The notes below the pieces were generated by a model, which saw only the letters and a list, made by a program, of their open reading frames with translations, searched no databases and was not told the origin of the DNA. Positions 54,001 through 61,083 of a DNA stretch of 64,000 nt are shown in pieces (within the stretch, counting starts at the first letter, position 1; every line of letters begins with the position of its first letter). The DNA is from Portibacter lacus (GTDB taxonomy: Bacteria > Bacteroidota > Bacteroidia > Chitinophagales > Saprospiraceae). The position numbers and the translations under genes were made by a program. The DNA is taken from the NCBI RefSeq assembly GCF_021533215.1, contig NZ_JAJNKA010000004.1:372001-436000 (forward strand), given 5' to 3'.

Positions 54001-55559
54001 CCGACACCTAATTTATCACCATTAGATGTGCTGTACTTGTGTAATCCACCAGTATAAGAATCGAAATCAGGGTCGAATACGGTTGCCACAACTGATCCTG
54101 TTCCTGGAAGAACTAAAATACTTCCAGTTGCAATTTCTGAGTGATAATCAGGACCAGAGATCCAGTAATCGTAACCAAAAAACTCTCCACCTCCTGGGCC
54201 TTCATCAACATTCGGATGACTACCGATCAATGAACCAGCAACTGCGTTATCTTCTAATTTCCAAACTCCATTATCATTATAAGCTAATAGAATGTCTGGG
54301 TGTTGATCATCTAATCTTCCATTCGTTATTGGATCAGCATATCTATGAGCGATACGATCAGATAATGAAAGAATCATATTTCCTTCATCAGTAATTCCAA
54401 GATCTGTAAGCCATGCTTGTGTCTTACGTGAATTAGCAGGTAAATCTTTCCAGTAACCTTTAGGGTAGTCTGTAGAGAATATAGGAGAGAATGTTTCTGT
54501 CGCTATATCAAACTCAAAAACGGTTACAGATAATTCGCCAGCTTCACCTGACTCTAAAGAAGTACAAGTAACACCAACATAAAGCTTATCTCCACTTCTA
54601 GTAATCGCAAATGCTTTATAAGTATCTCCATTTACACACCCTGGGTCTGGAATGCTAAATGCAGTTGTTGTTTCTGCGGTTGGATTCGAAGAAGACAAAC
54701 TAACTAACGTGTTATTATATATATTAATAACATATAGTGTTTCTTCATCTTCAGAAATTTCTAAACCACCTAATCCGATCTTTCCTGCTTGAGCTCCATA
54801 GGCTGCATCATTGTGATCCGGTAAGATCGTTCCGATGTCTTGACCTAGTTCATCCAGTCTAGTGTGTAAGTAAGTTTCACCTGTTTTAATATTTGATGCG
54901 AAAATTGCACCATGTCCATTTGCAGTCAGGCCAGCATATTGCTTTATAAATGCAGCTGAAAATAATGTTCTACTTGATTTCTTATAAGTAAGCCCCCAAA
55001 CAGAACCAGTCATTGCCTTATTAGAATATTTCTGAACCTTGCTATCAAGACCAAAATCAAAATCTGTATAGACAATTGTTTCTAATTCATCGTTTTCACC
55101 ATCAGCGCCTCTAACAAAACATGTTAAAGCTACTTGCGCATTTTCAGCACAATATTCATCAGGATTTAAAACAGCAAAATCAGCACCACAAGCTGGCACT
55201 GTTACAAACTGTATGTCTGTTTTATTTTTTTCATTATGAATGGCGGGCCCATAATTGCTACCATAAACAAATTCAAGTCTGAAGTTTTCTCCATCTCCTA
55301 GACCTGAAAGTTCATAATTACCAAAAAAGTCAGTCATTGCCTGAATAGCCAATTCTCCGTTTTGATTAAAAGCTTTAACCAAAACATTACCTACTCCATT
55401 CCCAGATACTTCATCTTGAACATTACCTGTAATAGTTCCAGGCAACTGATCACATTGTGCGTTTAAGAAATTGAACTGAAAGATCATTGCTAGGGATAGC
55501 AATAGCATTTTCAGAGAATTCCTTCCGGTAGTCACTCCGGACAAATTAATTCGTCTCAT
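45027..55559 (-). CDS. Giant multidomain cell-surface protein with T9SS sorting domain (3,510 aa)
   Basis: Signal peptide at residues 1-35. Then a carboxypeptidase-regulatory-like domain (about 37-115), a propeller-like region (about 120-550), an SdrD-B domain (IGNLLWIDENNNGVQDAGEP, about 555-690), three DUF11 repeats (about 700-1165), each ending in a variant of TDNEVNDDGTIDEDDHDPA, and a long array of HYR/Ig-like modules (about 1385-3060). Within the array, five ~80-residue units share a DxGSxDxCG motif. Near the end are a CnaB-like domain, a dockerin-type segment (ADINKSGVITGKDLLDLKKN, about 3185), a cohesin-like beta domain (about 3265-3420) and a type A T9SS tail (NTPNPWKDKTLISFTLG to RMILIK). 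It has no enzymatic motif. A surface adhesin or matrix protein is the natural inference. Its terminator lies directly downstream; the long AT-rich region is upstream. Confidence 0.93.
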   Translation of the reverse strand: MRRINLSGVTTGRNSLKMLLLSLAMIFQFNFLNAQCDQLPGTITGNVQDEVSGNGVGNVLVKAFNQNGELAIQAMTDFFGNYELSGLGDGENFRLEFVYGSNYGPAIHNEKNKTDIQFVTVPACGADFAVLNPDEYCAENAQVALTCFVRGADGENDELETIVYTDFDFGLDSKVQKYSNKAMTGSVWGLTYKKSSRTLFSAAFIKQYAGLTANGHGAIFASNIKTGETYLHTRLDELGQDIGTILPDHNDAAYGAQAGKIGLGGLEISEDEETLYVINIYNNTLVSLSSSNPTAETTTAFSIPDPGCVNGDTYKAFAITRSGDKLYVGVTCTSLESGEAGELSVTVFEFDIATETFSPIFSTDYPKGYWKDLPANSRKTQAWLTDLGITDEGNMILSLSDRIAHRYADPITNGRLDDQHPDILLAYNDNGVWKLEDNAVAGSLIGSHPNVDEGPGGGEFFGYDYWISGPDYHSEIATGSILVLPGTGSVVATVFDPDFDSYTGGLHKYSTSNGDKLGVGIIYEHTNDPQFGKASGLGDIVAICGILPQEIGNLLWIDENNNGVQDAGEPVLSNIALSLYDADCNLVGTTQTDDKGNYYFNDSNVDLNQDGLFDGLDLNADYYVVVSDDAYDATTGILTVDGNAVFVTKQGLGFGSNPERNDSDAKIGSDLCDAINGKPYAKVQTGSSGQTDHSFDLGFSPEGDFDLALKKELVGDYGVQYGDTVIFKITVINQGGVTADEVVVNDYLASGYTFDENANAGWKDNDGILQTLIGAPLLPGAEVELFIKLVVKEGAKANDLVNYAEISIALDASGNPLVDIDSTPDDIVDNDNGGILYQATDNEVNDDGTIDEDDHDPAGVRIFDLALRKVLKNPEEEVVANSAVDFSITVYNQGSLTAQSVTISDYIPQPLFFNPDINDGWELLDDSTIVYTIDQEIVPSSSHTVDLTLEVGSLSPNTAIINYSEIRSAIDEFGNEGTDVDSQADGIRDNDNGGSPYDATDNEIDDHGDIDEDDHDPAIINTTLFDLALRKTTVSGSVKAGENVEFNITVINQGELAAKTIGIVDYIPEGLSLNDDNWNLVDPTMAKLLFVVEGGLQPGDSIVKSITLTVDPSFNAGTLINFAEIDLAYGMNDQDLSNKDIDSRPDDLRTNDIGGLPFGPTDNQVNDPGFEDEDDHDPAYVYVFASLVNESCICLENASTTEAGQFGEIIEIIAPSGLEWYIHEADGLYDAAVSPALAPVSSDFATGAQYPLTNFTTGPGGYMLLEYPIGATGNSAYYITGVRVDGEEYSVVVRNNIGDQDIITGGACNYETNAFTAPAGVCAGSIETFCVEGFDAADMNVWSVVGDATIVGADNEACVQVEFGATVGDEVNIVFTSGSTEACYAPAMETVTIGASAGFLSCLGNVNISLNDDCELGLTPSSLLTIPVTPDAVYSIIYSTAEGFMLPENPDWSKYLGREIMAKVMDNCSGNSCWSFITIEDKQAPEIECFDLTVSCIEMMDYNGPFVLDNCFGEGTLIPTTKTNTALECDPDFTFRLTRGFKAQDDLGNTSNECIQTIMVERPDLDAIVAPANRTIEESSALSCVSFDTIAGGVPDPAVYGVPTLEGIPLYPGAGQFCNLGVNFKDTVFPQNGCVKKIMRQWFIFEWHCEFGRLDTITQIFNIADMSPPSITCLGDMKVSSNGSTCEGDILLPAALVSDDCSSSPRVDIAYPGGFLENSNGGLIQLPIGIHEVTYTVYDDCLNSSSCSIMVEVEDRTAPIAVCHQNTVLSVRTDGTTYALASVFDDGSYDDCGFDRIEVRRMDAGMACDSVQNEAFSDRVEFCCADVGVETVVIMRVYDVEGNANQCMVNVQIQDKNPPSLIPPANITVDCQEVIELDDLSGFGVATATDNCMNPIISEQVISGLNECRTGVIERRFTATDGNGTAIASQFITVITEDTFDLDNITWPLNYTTTAACDPGSLKPDNLPAENGFPILDEGFCSQVAITYSDKVFNILNSETACQKIIRSWIVEDFCQPIEENKFASWRYDQAITISNDVAPVITSSCEDVTVCSTNEDCATGPITLTAGASDDCTPGGMMRYSYYVDFGDDGGEFDVEDFGSGDTVTVMGEYPIGTHSILFVFEDLCGNSATCRQTFTIENCHKPSVVCHDGISVALNPMDTDNDGELDDEMAIVKARLFDASSFHPCGDDLLFSFTENPADSCKTFSCDDIGLNDVTIYGITESGQTSFCVTTLDVQDNNDVDLCRGVEECIVMPTDITITECVADFSPEVIGGGPTIDPDCICTNTTIEYVDRDSTDLTNTCTIIIRDWTVTFNCGFPKSFASKQVITKYNDRAPILDCPENITVSSDDACNGTVIVGIPEVLSDCTTDFTITNDSEYADSNTGAASGMYPVGIDTVTYTVTDICGNVATCDVIITVTDSADPICDVNDITIAITDEFVDVTVSAEDIDNGSFDECGLVVDKVLVPTVFGCADAGVVQDVTLTITDDSGNSTECFAQVTVVDSVAPVCLTKTTTVNLFDDASVTIPPTILNDGSYDPCGELVDIQVMGSVDCSMVGQDTVILALVDDSGNRTECKVGITVRDLGTPECRLIPITVQLDGSDQATITGADIDNGSNDVCSGLDTLILDKTTFNCDDIGDVTVNVMAVDSAGNSTNCSTVVTVTANPTLMCIAEDITVYLGTDGEANITAEDIDGGSGIPCAEDAELSIDRTTFFCNDVALPREVTLTITSVLGDTSCTAMVMVLDTIPPIVNCPADLTVDCQDLSDDLSVYGTVNTNGSNCVVLAEDITVTPEFNLNECGLGTVNRVFVAVGINGNSNTCTQIITVENADAFDEDNITWPTSPLAINQCTSIHPDSIDSRPIINVDSETCTNIGMDYVDVNLTMNTNCEDTIRRTWTVVDSCPSPFNVFTFDQMILISDEMAPVITTVDTVFLCDTLVNYTFEVEDCNETTVTYFSSVGAGDGTTVTGDFEEGNTTVYLDAMDRCGNNSTDSVVINIVLDTVPPVIVCINRNIVIEEDGSTQVLPSDSQWFFRVNDNTTDSSNLMYSFDPNFDMTNDTLAFTCDSVIVKSHVIDIYVKDKGGNVSTCAATYVTTDPNGVCVDGLATIQGLISTENKIEIPEVEVHLINGDTYEMTNDGGFYNFPQMTSGNVYELKPEKDTDHMAGVTSLDLVLIQRHILGTQKISSTYQLIAADINKSGVITGKDLLDLKKNILNITNKFPNNKSWRFVDEDYQFVDAQNPFNELFPESYMIYDMAGPVYKNFVGIKVGDVNGSVQLGGKGNVVTRSTPIALSLDDEILSAKDVVMVPVTVNRQISLAGYQLSFALESGLDLMDIESDYFDINGSDYSVTQYGTQKLVTMVVVPQEDIAIEEGSELLRLKLKANARVQLAEAISMNEAFSNEWYDAGLNTSDIDLRFNEEDFADANVLLQNTPNPWKDKTLISFTLGSDQQATINVYNVTGALITSISDNFKAGNNQVEFKANKFNESGVYYYELVTDQTRISKRMILIK

Positions 55560-55971
55560 TTACGTTGTTTAAATCGAGTTTGTTTTAAAACCAATAGTTT
55601 TCTTATATACAGAAGGTTTCTATATATTCTCGTGATAGGCGCAGTGTAACAGTTTTGATTAAAGTCTTATAAGACTCTTTACAAATATATAAACTTATTC
55701 TCTATAAGTATAGAATATATTATAAAAAAAATATATATTTTATAATTATAATATATAATGGCATCAAAATTGCATTACATATTTGTTCTGATTTTGACTT
55801 ATAATCGCTGAATTCTGTTGACATATGTCAATAACATAGGTATTGAAGAAGTATAAAAGAAGACATTAAGATGTCTTAGGAATAGCAAAAAATAAATATT
55901 ATGTTTAACTTCTAATTTGTAAGCAGCATATATATTTACACAGCGTTACTTACGTAGATAAAAAGAATGAA
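55560..55971. other. AT-rich intergenic region of 412 bp with palindromes
   Basis: Shared 5' region of the giant protein (minus) and the lipoprotein (plus). The core 55675-55760 is almost pure A/T. Perfect palindromes: AGTCTTATAAGACT (55663-55676) and TTGACATATGTCAA (55818-55831), plus the hairpin AGACAT-TAAG-ATGTCT (55861-55876). These could be operator sites or mRNA structures. No reading frame. Confidence 0.6.
55818..55831. promoter_or_regulatory. 14-bp perfect palindrome, candidate operator
   Basis: TTGACATATGTCAA, 141 bp before the lipoprotein ATG and 259 bp from the giant protein ATG. The size and symmetry suit a dimeric regulator, but no regulator gene is nearby, and random palindromes are common in AT-rich DNA. 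Confidence 0.3.
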
Positions 55972-56745
55972 ATGAAATTCAAATTTGGCTTTATAGCTTT
56001 ATTGTTTTTGGTAGGAAGTTGCTCGTACTTTTCAGACCCTGGATCTGAGCTTGTACTTAATGTAGATAATGAATTTGAAATAGAGATGGTTGAAATACTT
56101 GAACCTACTCAAAGGTCATTAGCCATTAATATAACTTTACTCGACCAGTTTAAATGTCAAGATTCAGAACTGGGGCTTGTGCAGAATATATCTAATAACA
56201 ATCTAAGTATTATAATACAAGATATCATTACACCACCTGATTGTAATGATGAAACAAGTTACCCTCAAGGTACAGCTACCTTTCATGTTAATAACAACAC
56301 CTATGATCTTGGGATTCAAGTTCAAGAACAGGTGAATCAAAATGGTATTCTTCAAGTTTCTGATAAAGGTTACGAACTCGATCTTAGCACTGCGAAAGGT
56401 CTTATTATAGACCAACCATATATTAATAAGATACCGAGTCGCTTTATTTGGGGTTACTACCAAGCTGTAGATTCTAGTGAACAAGAGATCATTGAATCGT
56501 TTCTGCTAAGGAATGATTATTCCACAAGGCCACTTACCTATATGAAGCCAGGCAAATACTCTTATTTTGAAATAGATGAGCAAGGAGAAATCTTTGTAAA
56601 TGATGCGCCGAGCAGTGGAATTGTGAAAACTCTAGCTTTCGACTTAGCTGATCTTAATGAAATAAAAGAAGTGGTCAGCAATTTTAAGGCCACTCATTCT
56701 GATATTAATCTTAAGCTCTTCGGATCTGATGGGTCTGTTTTTTAA
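55972..56745 (+). CDS. Lipoprotein of unknown function, divergent from the giant protein
   Basis: 257 aa. MKFKFGFIALLFLVGSCSYF has a lipobox Cys at residue 17, followed by SDPGSE. The mature protein is acidic, with no motif I recognise; a possible pair of Cys (DQFKCQDSE and ITPPDCNDE) sits in the first half. The gene shares the 412-bp upstream region with the 3,510-aa surface protein, so co-regulation is possible, but function is unknown. Confidence 0.7.
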   Translation: MKFKFGFIALLFLVGSCSYFSDPGSELVLNVDNEFEIEMVEILEPTQRSLAINITLLDQFKCQDSELGLVQNISNNNLSIIIQDIITPPDCNDETSYPQGTATFHVNNNTYDLGIQVQEQVNQNGILQVSDKGYELDLSTAKGLIIDQPYINKIPSRFIWGYYQAVDSSEQEIIESFLLRNDYSTRPLTYMKPGKYSYFEIDEQGEIFVNDAPSSGIVKTLAFDLADLNEIKEVVSNFKATHSDINLKLFGSDGSVF

Positions 56746-56813
56746 AACCTTGTTAATTTACCGCTAAGTTTTCTTACATCATTTTCCTATTTTCATGTTT
56801 TCAAACTTGGAAT

Positions 56814-57848
56814 ATGGATAGTCAGATAAATTTAATGAGCGACACGGTTACAAAACCGAGTCCTGATATGAGAGCCTTCATGCTGAACGCTGAAGTAGGT
56901 GATGATGTCTTCGGGCAAGACCCCACCATTAATGCACTCGAAAAAATGACTGCAGAAATGTTCGGAAAGGAAGCTGCTCTATTCTGCCCTTCCGGTACGA
57001 TGACTAATCAAATTGCCATCAAGGTCCATACGAAAGCTTTGGAAGAATTGATCTGTGAAGAATCTTCACACGTTTACCAATATGAAACCAGCGGATACGC
57101 TTTCAATTCTGGCATCGGAGTAAAGTTATTGCATGGAGAACATGGCAAAATCAACGCAACACAAATTTCAAGTGCTATAAATGCAGATTATGATTGGCTT
57201 CCTAAGTCAACTTTAGTCGTTCTAGAAAATTCTTGCAATAAAGGTGGTGGAAGCTTCTACACCCTAGAGGAAATTAAACCGATCACTGAATTATGCATGG
57301 AGAAAGGGTTAAAGCTGCACTTAGACGGAGCTCGATTATTCAATGTTCTTGTAGAAACAGGTGAGAAAACGAAAGAAGTGGGAGATTTATTCGACTCCAT
57401 TTCAATCTGCTTGTCTAAAGGATTAGGTGCACCGGTAGGATCCTTATTAATCGGAGATAAAAGATTTATAAAGCAGGCAAGAAGGTTTAGAAAAGTGTTA
57501 GGCGGAGGAATGAGGCAAGCTGGTATCATTGCTGCCGGTGGAATATTTGCTCTTGAAAATAATATTGACCGTTTAAAAATAGATAACGACCGAGCGAAAG
57601 ATATAGGAAAACTTCTAGGTCAATGTCACTACGTGGATCAAATTAGACCTGTAAAAACCAATATCCTGATTTTTGACTTAAAACCTGAGTTTCCTGTAGA
57701 TCATGTTTTATCAAAACTAGAAGAAAAGAATATTCTGGCTGTTCAATTCGGTCCTCAGACCATCCGATTTGTATTTCATATGGATATCACAGAAACCATG
57801 ATGGAAGAATTAAAAATAGCACTTCCTTCCTTGCTAGATGCAAAGTGA
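56814..57848 (+). CDS. ltaE: Threonine aldolase (PLP-dependent)
   Basis: Cleaves L-threonine or L-allo-threonine to glycine and acetaldehyde. Fold-type I enzyme, 344 aa: LMSDTVTKPSPDMRAFMLNA, VGDDVFGQDPTI, FCPSGTMTNQIAI, HLDGARLFN with the PLP-binding Asp, and the Schiff-base Lys202 in SICLSKGLGAPVGS. All family landmarks are intact, and the length is typical. The stereospecificity (L-, L-allo- or low-specificity) is not determined by the sequence. Single gene, convergent with the nuclease gene of the etf operon. Confidence 0.92.
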   Translation: MDSQINLMSDTVTKPSPDMRAFMLNAEVGDDVFGQDPTINALEKMTAEMFGKEAALFCPSGTMTNQIAIKVHTKALEELICEESSHVYQYETSGYAFNSGIGVKLLHGEHGKINATQISSAINADYDWLPKSTLVVLENSCNKGGGSFYTLEEIKPITELCMEKGLKLHLDGARLFNVLVETGEKTKEVGDLFDSISICLSKGLGAPVGSLLIGDKRFIKQARRFRKVLGGGMRQAGIIAAGGIFALENNIDRLKIDNDRAKDIGKLLGQCHYVDQIRPVKTNILIFDLKPEFPVDHVLSKLEEKNILAVQFGPQTIRFVFHMDITETMMEELKIALPSLLDAK

Positions 57849-57881
57849 AAGTAAAAATTAAAACATTGACCTAAAATAAAA

Positions 57882-58481
57882 TTAGCTTTCTTTCCCTCCT
57901 CTAGATTTCAACTCATCGCGAATTTCTGCTGCTCGCTCGTAGTCTTCATTCTTAAGGACTTCATCTAGTAGTTTATTCAGGGCATCATCACTATAAGTAT
58001 TCAGTGGCGCATCTTCTTGTTCTTTTTTAGAAACTGCTTTCGACGTGGAAGTCATCTTCTCCTCTTCCGCATCATCCAACACTACACCAGCTTGCTCCAT
58101 GATAAACTCATAGGTAAAAATAGGGCAATCAAAACGGACCGCCATAGCGATAGCATCCGAAGTGCGAGAGTCTATTTCCACAATTTCACCTGCTCTTAAG
58201 CAGATCAATTTCGCATAAAATATTCCGTCAAGAAGATTACTTATGATGACTTCTTTCAGTTCAATGTCAAAAGTTTCTAACGTGTTTTTGAACAAGTCAT
58301 GTGTCAACGGTCTATTTGGTGACATCTTTTCCATCGCCACAGCAATTGCTTGAGCTTCGAAACCTCCAATAACAATTGGCAATCTTCTCGAGCCCAATAT
58401 CTCTCCAAGAACAACAGCATAATTATGTGATTGAGTTACGCTGTGAGAAAGAGCTACAATATCTAATTCTAATTTCTTCAT
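57882..58481 (-). CDS. Bifunctional nuclease-family (DUF151) protein with C-terminal UVR motif
   Basis: 199 aa. The DUF151/BFN domain (about 1-130) has the typical RRLPIVIGGFEAQAIAVAME, TFDIELKEVIISNLLDGIFY and EIDSRTSDAIAMAVRFDCPIF (split over two segments). A charged linker leads to a UvrB/UvrC interaction motif, LDEVLKNEDYERAAEIRDEL (about 168-188). Homologues are reported with DNase/RNase activity, and the UVR helix usually binds UvrC-like partners or ClpC-type regulators. It is the third gene of the etfB-etfA operon (18-bp gap), a link seen in several Bacteroidota but unexplained. Confidence 0.87.
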   Translation of the reverse strand: MKKLELDIVALSHSVTQSHNYAVVLGEILGSRRLPIVIGGFEAQAIAVAMEKMSPNRPLTHDLFKNTLETFDIELKEVIISNLLDGIFYAKLICLRAGEIVEIDSRTSDAIAMAVRFDCPIFTYEFIMEQAGVVLDDAEEEKMTSTSKAVSKKEQEDAPLNTYSDDALNKLLDEVLKNEDYERAAEIRDELKSRGGKES

Positions 58482-58499
58482 TTAAAAGAGACCTTTTTT

Positions 58500-59462
58500 T
58501 TAAGCTTCTGCTTTGAATTTTCTTAATGCATCATTTAATCTAGGAACGACATCGAATAAATCTCCGACGATTCCATAAGTAGCGGCTTTAAAAAACGGTG
58601 CTTCTGGATCTTTATTGATAACAACAATTACTTTCGAATTATTTACTCCTGCAAGATGCTGAATAGCTCCTGAAATTCCTATAGCGATATAGAGATTCGG
58701 TCTAATCGCGATTCCTGTCTGACCTACATGTTCGTGGTGAGGTCTCCAATCTGAATCTGCAACTGGTCTTGAACAAGCTGTTGTTGCTCCTAAGATATCA
58801 GCCATCTCTTCTATAATTCCCCAGTTCTCTGGACCTTTCATTCCTCTTCCAGCCGATACAACTAATTCTGCTTCTGGCAACGGAACCGTTCCTTCAGAAA
58901 CTTGAACTTCTGTTACGGTCAGTCTCGAAGCAGGAACATCTGCAGAAATTGTTTCAACAGTCCCAGCGCTTCCTAATTCTTGTACTCCAAAAGAATTCCC
59001 CATTAGAGAAATAACTTTCTGAGCTGTTATTATCTCATAGGTTGCGAATGCCTTTCCTGAGAAGACACCTTTAGAAACAGAAAAACTCCCATCTACATTT
59101 GGTAAGGCATTTACACCTGAAACACTTCCAGCATTCATCTTTACAGATAGACGACCGATAAGTGATTTTCCATTCGCGGAATGACTTAACACAATAACGT
59201 CTGAACTTGTCTGCCCAGCTACTTGTGCGATTACAGAAGTATAAATTTGGCTATCGAAATGATTCAATGCATCATCCTTAACATTAAGAATTTTCGATGC
59301 GCCATAAATTCCAAGATCTTCCGCTCCAGTAACATCACCTAAGCATAGTGCAATGCAGTCTGTTGATAAAGCGTCTGCTAATTTCCGGCCGTAGGTTACC
59401 GCCTCGAAAGTCGCTTTCTTGAATTTTCCTTTTATCGTTTCAGCAAATACTAATACTGACAT
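58500..59462 (-). CDS. etfA: Electron transfer flavoprotein subunit alpha
   Basis: 320 aa FAD-binding subunit of ETF, which accepts electrons from acyl-CoA and related dehydrogenases and passes them to ETF:quinone oxidoreductase. The C-terminal FAD signature VVSAGRGMKGPENWGIIEEM, SDWRPHHEHVGQTG, NLYIAIGISGAIQHLAGVNN and VVINKDPEAPFFKAATYGIV is complete. It follows etfB by 19 bp. ETF in a Bacteroidete points to fatty-acid or amino-acid oxidation. No dehydrogenase partner lies in the window. Confidence 0.96.
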   Translation of the reverse strand: MSVLVFAETIKGKFKKATFEAVTYGRKLADALSTDCIALCLGDVTGAEDLGIYGASKILNVKDDALNHFDSQIYTSVIAQVAGQTSSDVIVLSHSANGKSLIGRLSVKMNAGSVSGVNALPNVDGSFSVSKGVFSGKAFATYEIITAQKVISLMGNSFGVQELGSAGTVETISADVPASRLTVTEVQVSEGTVPLPEAELVVSAGRGMKGPENWGIIEEMADILGATTACSRPVADSDWRPHHEHVGQTGIAIRPNLYIAIGISGAIQHLAGVNNSKVIVVINKDPEAPFFKAATYGIVGDLFDVVPRLNDALRKFKAEA

Positions 59463-59481
59463 ATTTCTCTTCTTTTAAAAA

Positions 59482-60222
59482 TTAAATCACTTTTGCTTCC
59501 TCATGAAGCAATCTTACTAACTCTTCCATATTCTCAGGATCTACCATTTTCACTCCTTCTTTTTTCTCAGGAAGTTCAAATGAAGCAATCGAAACTGGCT
59601 CTTCTACTACTGCAGGTTCTACTACCTCTAGTGGTTTTCTCTTCGCCATCATAATTCCTCTCATATTAGGAATACGTTGTTCCGCCAGACCTTTCGCTGC
59701 TGACAATACAAATGGAGTATCCAACTTAATGCCTTCTACCCCACCCTCGATATCTCTTTCGATGCTCGCTGAAGAACCTTCCAGTTCTAATTTACTAGCG
59801 TACGAAATAAATGGAAGATCTAAAAACTCAGCGATCATTCCTGGAACTTCAGATCCATTATAATCAATGGTTTCTTTTCCTGTAAATATGATGTCGTAGT
59901 TTTCTGATTTTGCATGATCAGAAATATATTTCGCTACAGCGAAAGCACTTTCTGGCTCTGCATTCACTCTAATGGCCTTATCTGCACCAATGGCTAAGGC
60001 TTTTCTGATGATAATATCGTTACTAGCTGGACCAACATTGATCGCTACAACTTCACCACCTAATTTTTCTTTTAACTCTAATGCTCTTACTAAGGCATAC
60101 CACTCGTCATAAGGATTCATGATAAATTGAACTCCATTCGTATCGAATTCTTTATTATCATTAGTAAACCCAATCTTAGCAGTGGTTTCAGGAGTTTTAC
60201 TTATACAAACTAAAAACTTCAT
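59482..60222 (-). CDS. etfB: Electron transfer flavoprotein subunit beta
   Basis: 246 aa partner of EtfA, with the AMP-binding core: KFLVCISKTPETTAKIGF, NPYDEWYALVRALELKEKLG, ADKAIRVNAEPESAFAVAKY, TGKETIDYNGSEVPGMIAEF, and the recognition-loop region that contacts dehydrogenases (PNMRGIMMAKRKPLEVVEP). First gene of the operon, with a perfect -7 box 24 bp upstream. Confidence 0.96.
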   Translation of the reverse strand: MKFLVCISKTPETTAKIGFTNDNKEFDTNGVQFIMNPYDEWYALVRALELKEKLGGEVVAINVGPASNDIIIRKALAIGADKAIRVNAEPESAFAVAKYISDHAKSENYDIIFTGKETIDYNGSEVPGMIAEFLDLPFISYASKLELEGSSASIERDIEGGVEGIKLDTPFVLSAAKGLAEQRIPNMRGIMMAKRKPLEVVEPAVVEEPVSIASFELPEKKEGVKMVDPENMEELVRLLHEEAKVI

Positions 60223-60234
60223 AAGTTATTTACT

Positions 60235-60242
60235 TAATTTTG
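60235..60242 (+). promoter_or_regulatory. -7 box candidate for the TPR gene
   Basis: TAATTTTG matches TAnnTTTG exactly, 41 bp before the ATG at 60284, in the 61-bp divergent region; no good -33 element. Confidence 0.35.
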
Positions 60243-60245
60243 CCA

Positions 60246-60253
60246 CAAATATA
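60246..60253 (-). promoter_or_regulatory. -7 box candidate for the etfB operon
   Basis: On the minus strand TATATTTG (60253-60246), an exact TAnnTTTG, 23 bp before the etfB ATG. No clear TTG at the -33 distance. Confidence 0.45.
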
Positions 60254-60283
60254 TATAATTCTTACCGATAACATTTAATACTA

Positions 60284-60604
60284 ATGGATTCAAGATTAAA
60301 AAGTTTACTAAACCTGCTAAAGGATAGTCCAAACGACGGTTTTTTACTTTTTGCAATAGCCAAGGAATATGAGGGGCAAGAAGATTTTGAGAATGCTTTA
60401 TCTTACTATGAAAAGTTGAGAAGTATAGATCAAGATTATGTGGGATTGTATTTTCATTTGGGTGCGTTATATGCGGAGTTAGATGATTCGGATAAAGCGA
60501 TGGAGGTTTATGACCAGGGAATAGAGATTGCAATAAAGATTAAGGATCAGCATGCGCTTTCGGAGTTGAAAGGATCGAAGATGAATCTGGAGTTGGGGTT
60601 GTGA
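60284..60604 (+). CDS. Small tetratricopeptide (TPR) protein
   Basis: 106 aa, no signal peptide. Three helix-turn-helix pairs read as TPR units: NDGFLLFAIAKEYEGQEDFE, DYVGLYFHLGALYAELDDSD and the C-terminal helix DQGIEIAIKIKDQHALSELK. Such small TPR proteins act as protein-interaction adaptors, and the partner is unknown. The last codon is followed by TGA, which is also the first three bases of a run of seven heptamer repeats. Divergent from etfB. Confidence 0.82.
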   Translation: MDSRLKSLLNLLKDSPNDGFLLFAIAKEYEGQEDFENALSYYEKLRSIDQDYVGLYFHLGALYAELDDSDKAMEVYDQGIEIAIKIKDQHALSELKGSKMNLELGL

Positions 60605-60650
60605 GTCTTGAGTCCAGAGTCTTCAGTCGTGAGTCGTGAGTCGTGAGTCA
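60602..60650 (+). repeat. Seven heptamer repeats starting in the TPR gene stop codon
   Basis: TGAGTCT, TGAGTCC, AGAGTCT, TCAGTCG, TGAGTCG, TGAGTCG and TGAGTCA, exactly 49 nt with the TGA stop (60602-60604) as the first three bases. GATCGTCGAG follows, a sequence also present inverted in the hairpin cluster at 28171-28180. Confidence 0.92.
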
Positions 60651-60789
60651 GATCGTCGAGCCGAAGCGTATTGCAGGGATCAGCGAGCTATTAGCGAGGT
60701 AAAACCATTGCAACTTGCGTCAGCATTTTTCCTAACCACAATAGAGCGAAACCTATTTAAAAAATTAATGAATCGTAAATTAGCAACCT

Positions 60790-61083
60790 ATGACCATCAA
60801 TGAATTTAAATCAAAGTGTGAGTTACCTGGACAAGTCTTTGACGACGAAATCCTCCAGAGCTTATACCTAATCAAACAGGATAATTGGGATGCCGCACAT
60901 AATATTGCACAGGATAATCATAGCAAATACGGAAGTCTAGTTCATGGGCTACTCCATAGAATAGAAGGAGATCAGTGGAATGCTTCTTACTGGTATAGAC
61001 AAGCTGGCGAGCCTGATTTATCTGGTTCTATAGATGAGCTATGGGAATATATTGCAAAGAAATATATAGCATCTATAATTTAA
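60790..61083 (+). CDS. Small conserved hypothetical protein
   Basis: 97 aa, predicted helical, no signal peptide. The pattern NWDAAHNIAQDNHSKYGSLV followed by HGLLHRIEGDQWNASYWYRQ and AGEP recalls a family of short bacterial proteins of unknown function that alternate W and A in TPR-like helices. No catalytic motif. It has its own start with little upstream space to the heptamer region, and the repeat family resumes right after its TAA. Confidence 0.65.
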   Translation: MTINEFKSKCELPGQVFDDEILQSLYLIKQDNWDAAHNIAQDNHSKYGSLVHGLLHRIEGDQWNASYWYRQAGEPDLSGSIDELWEYIAKKYIASII

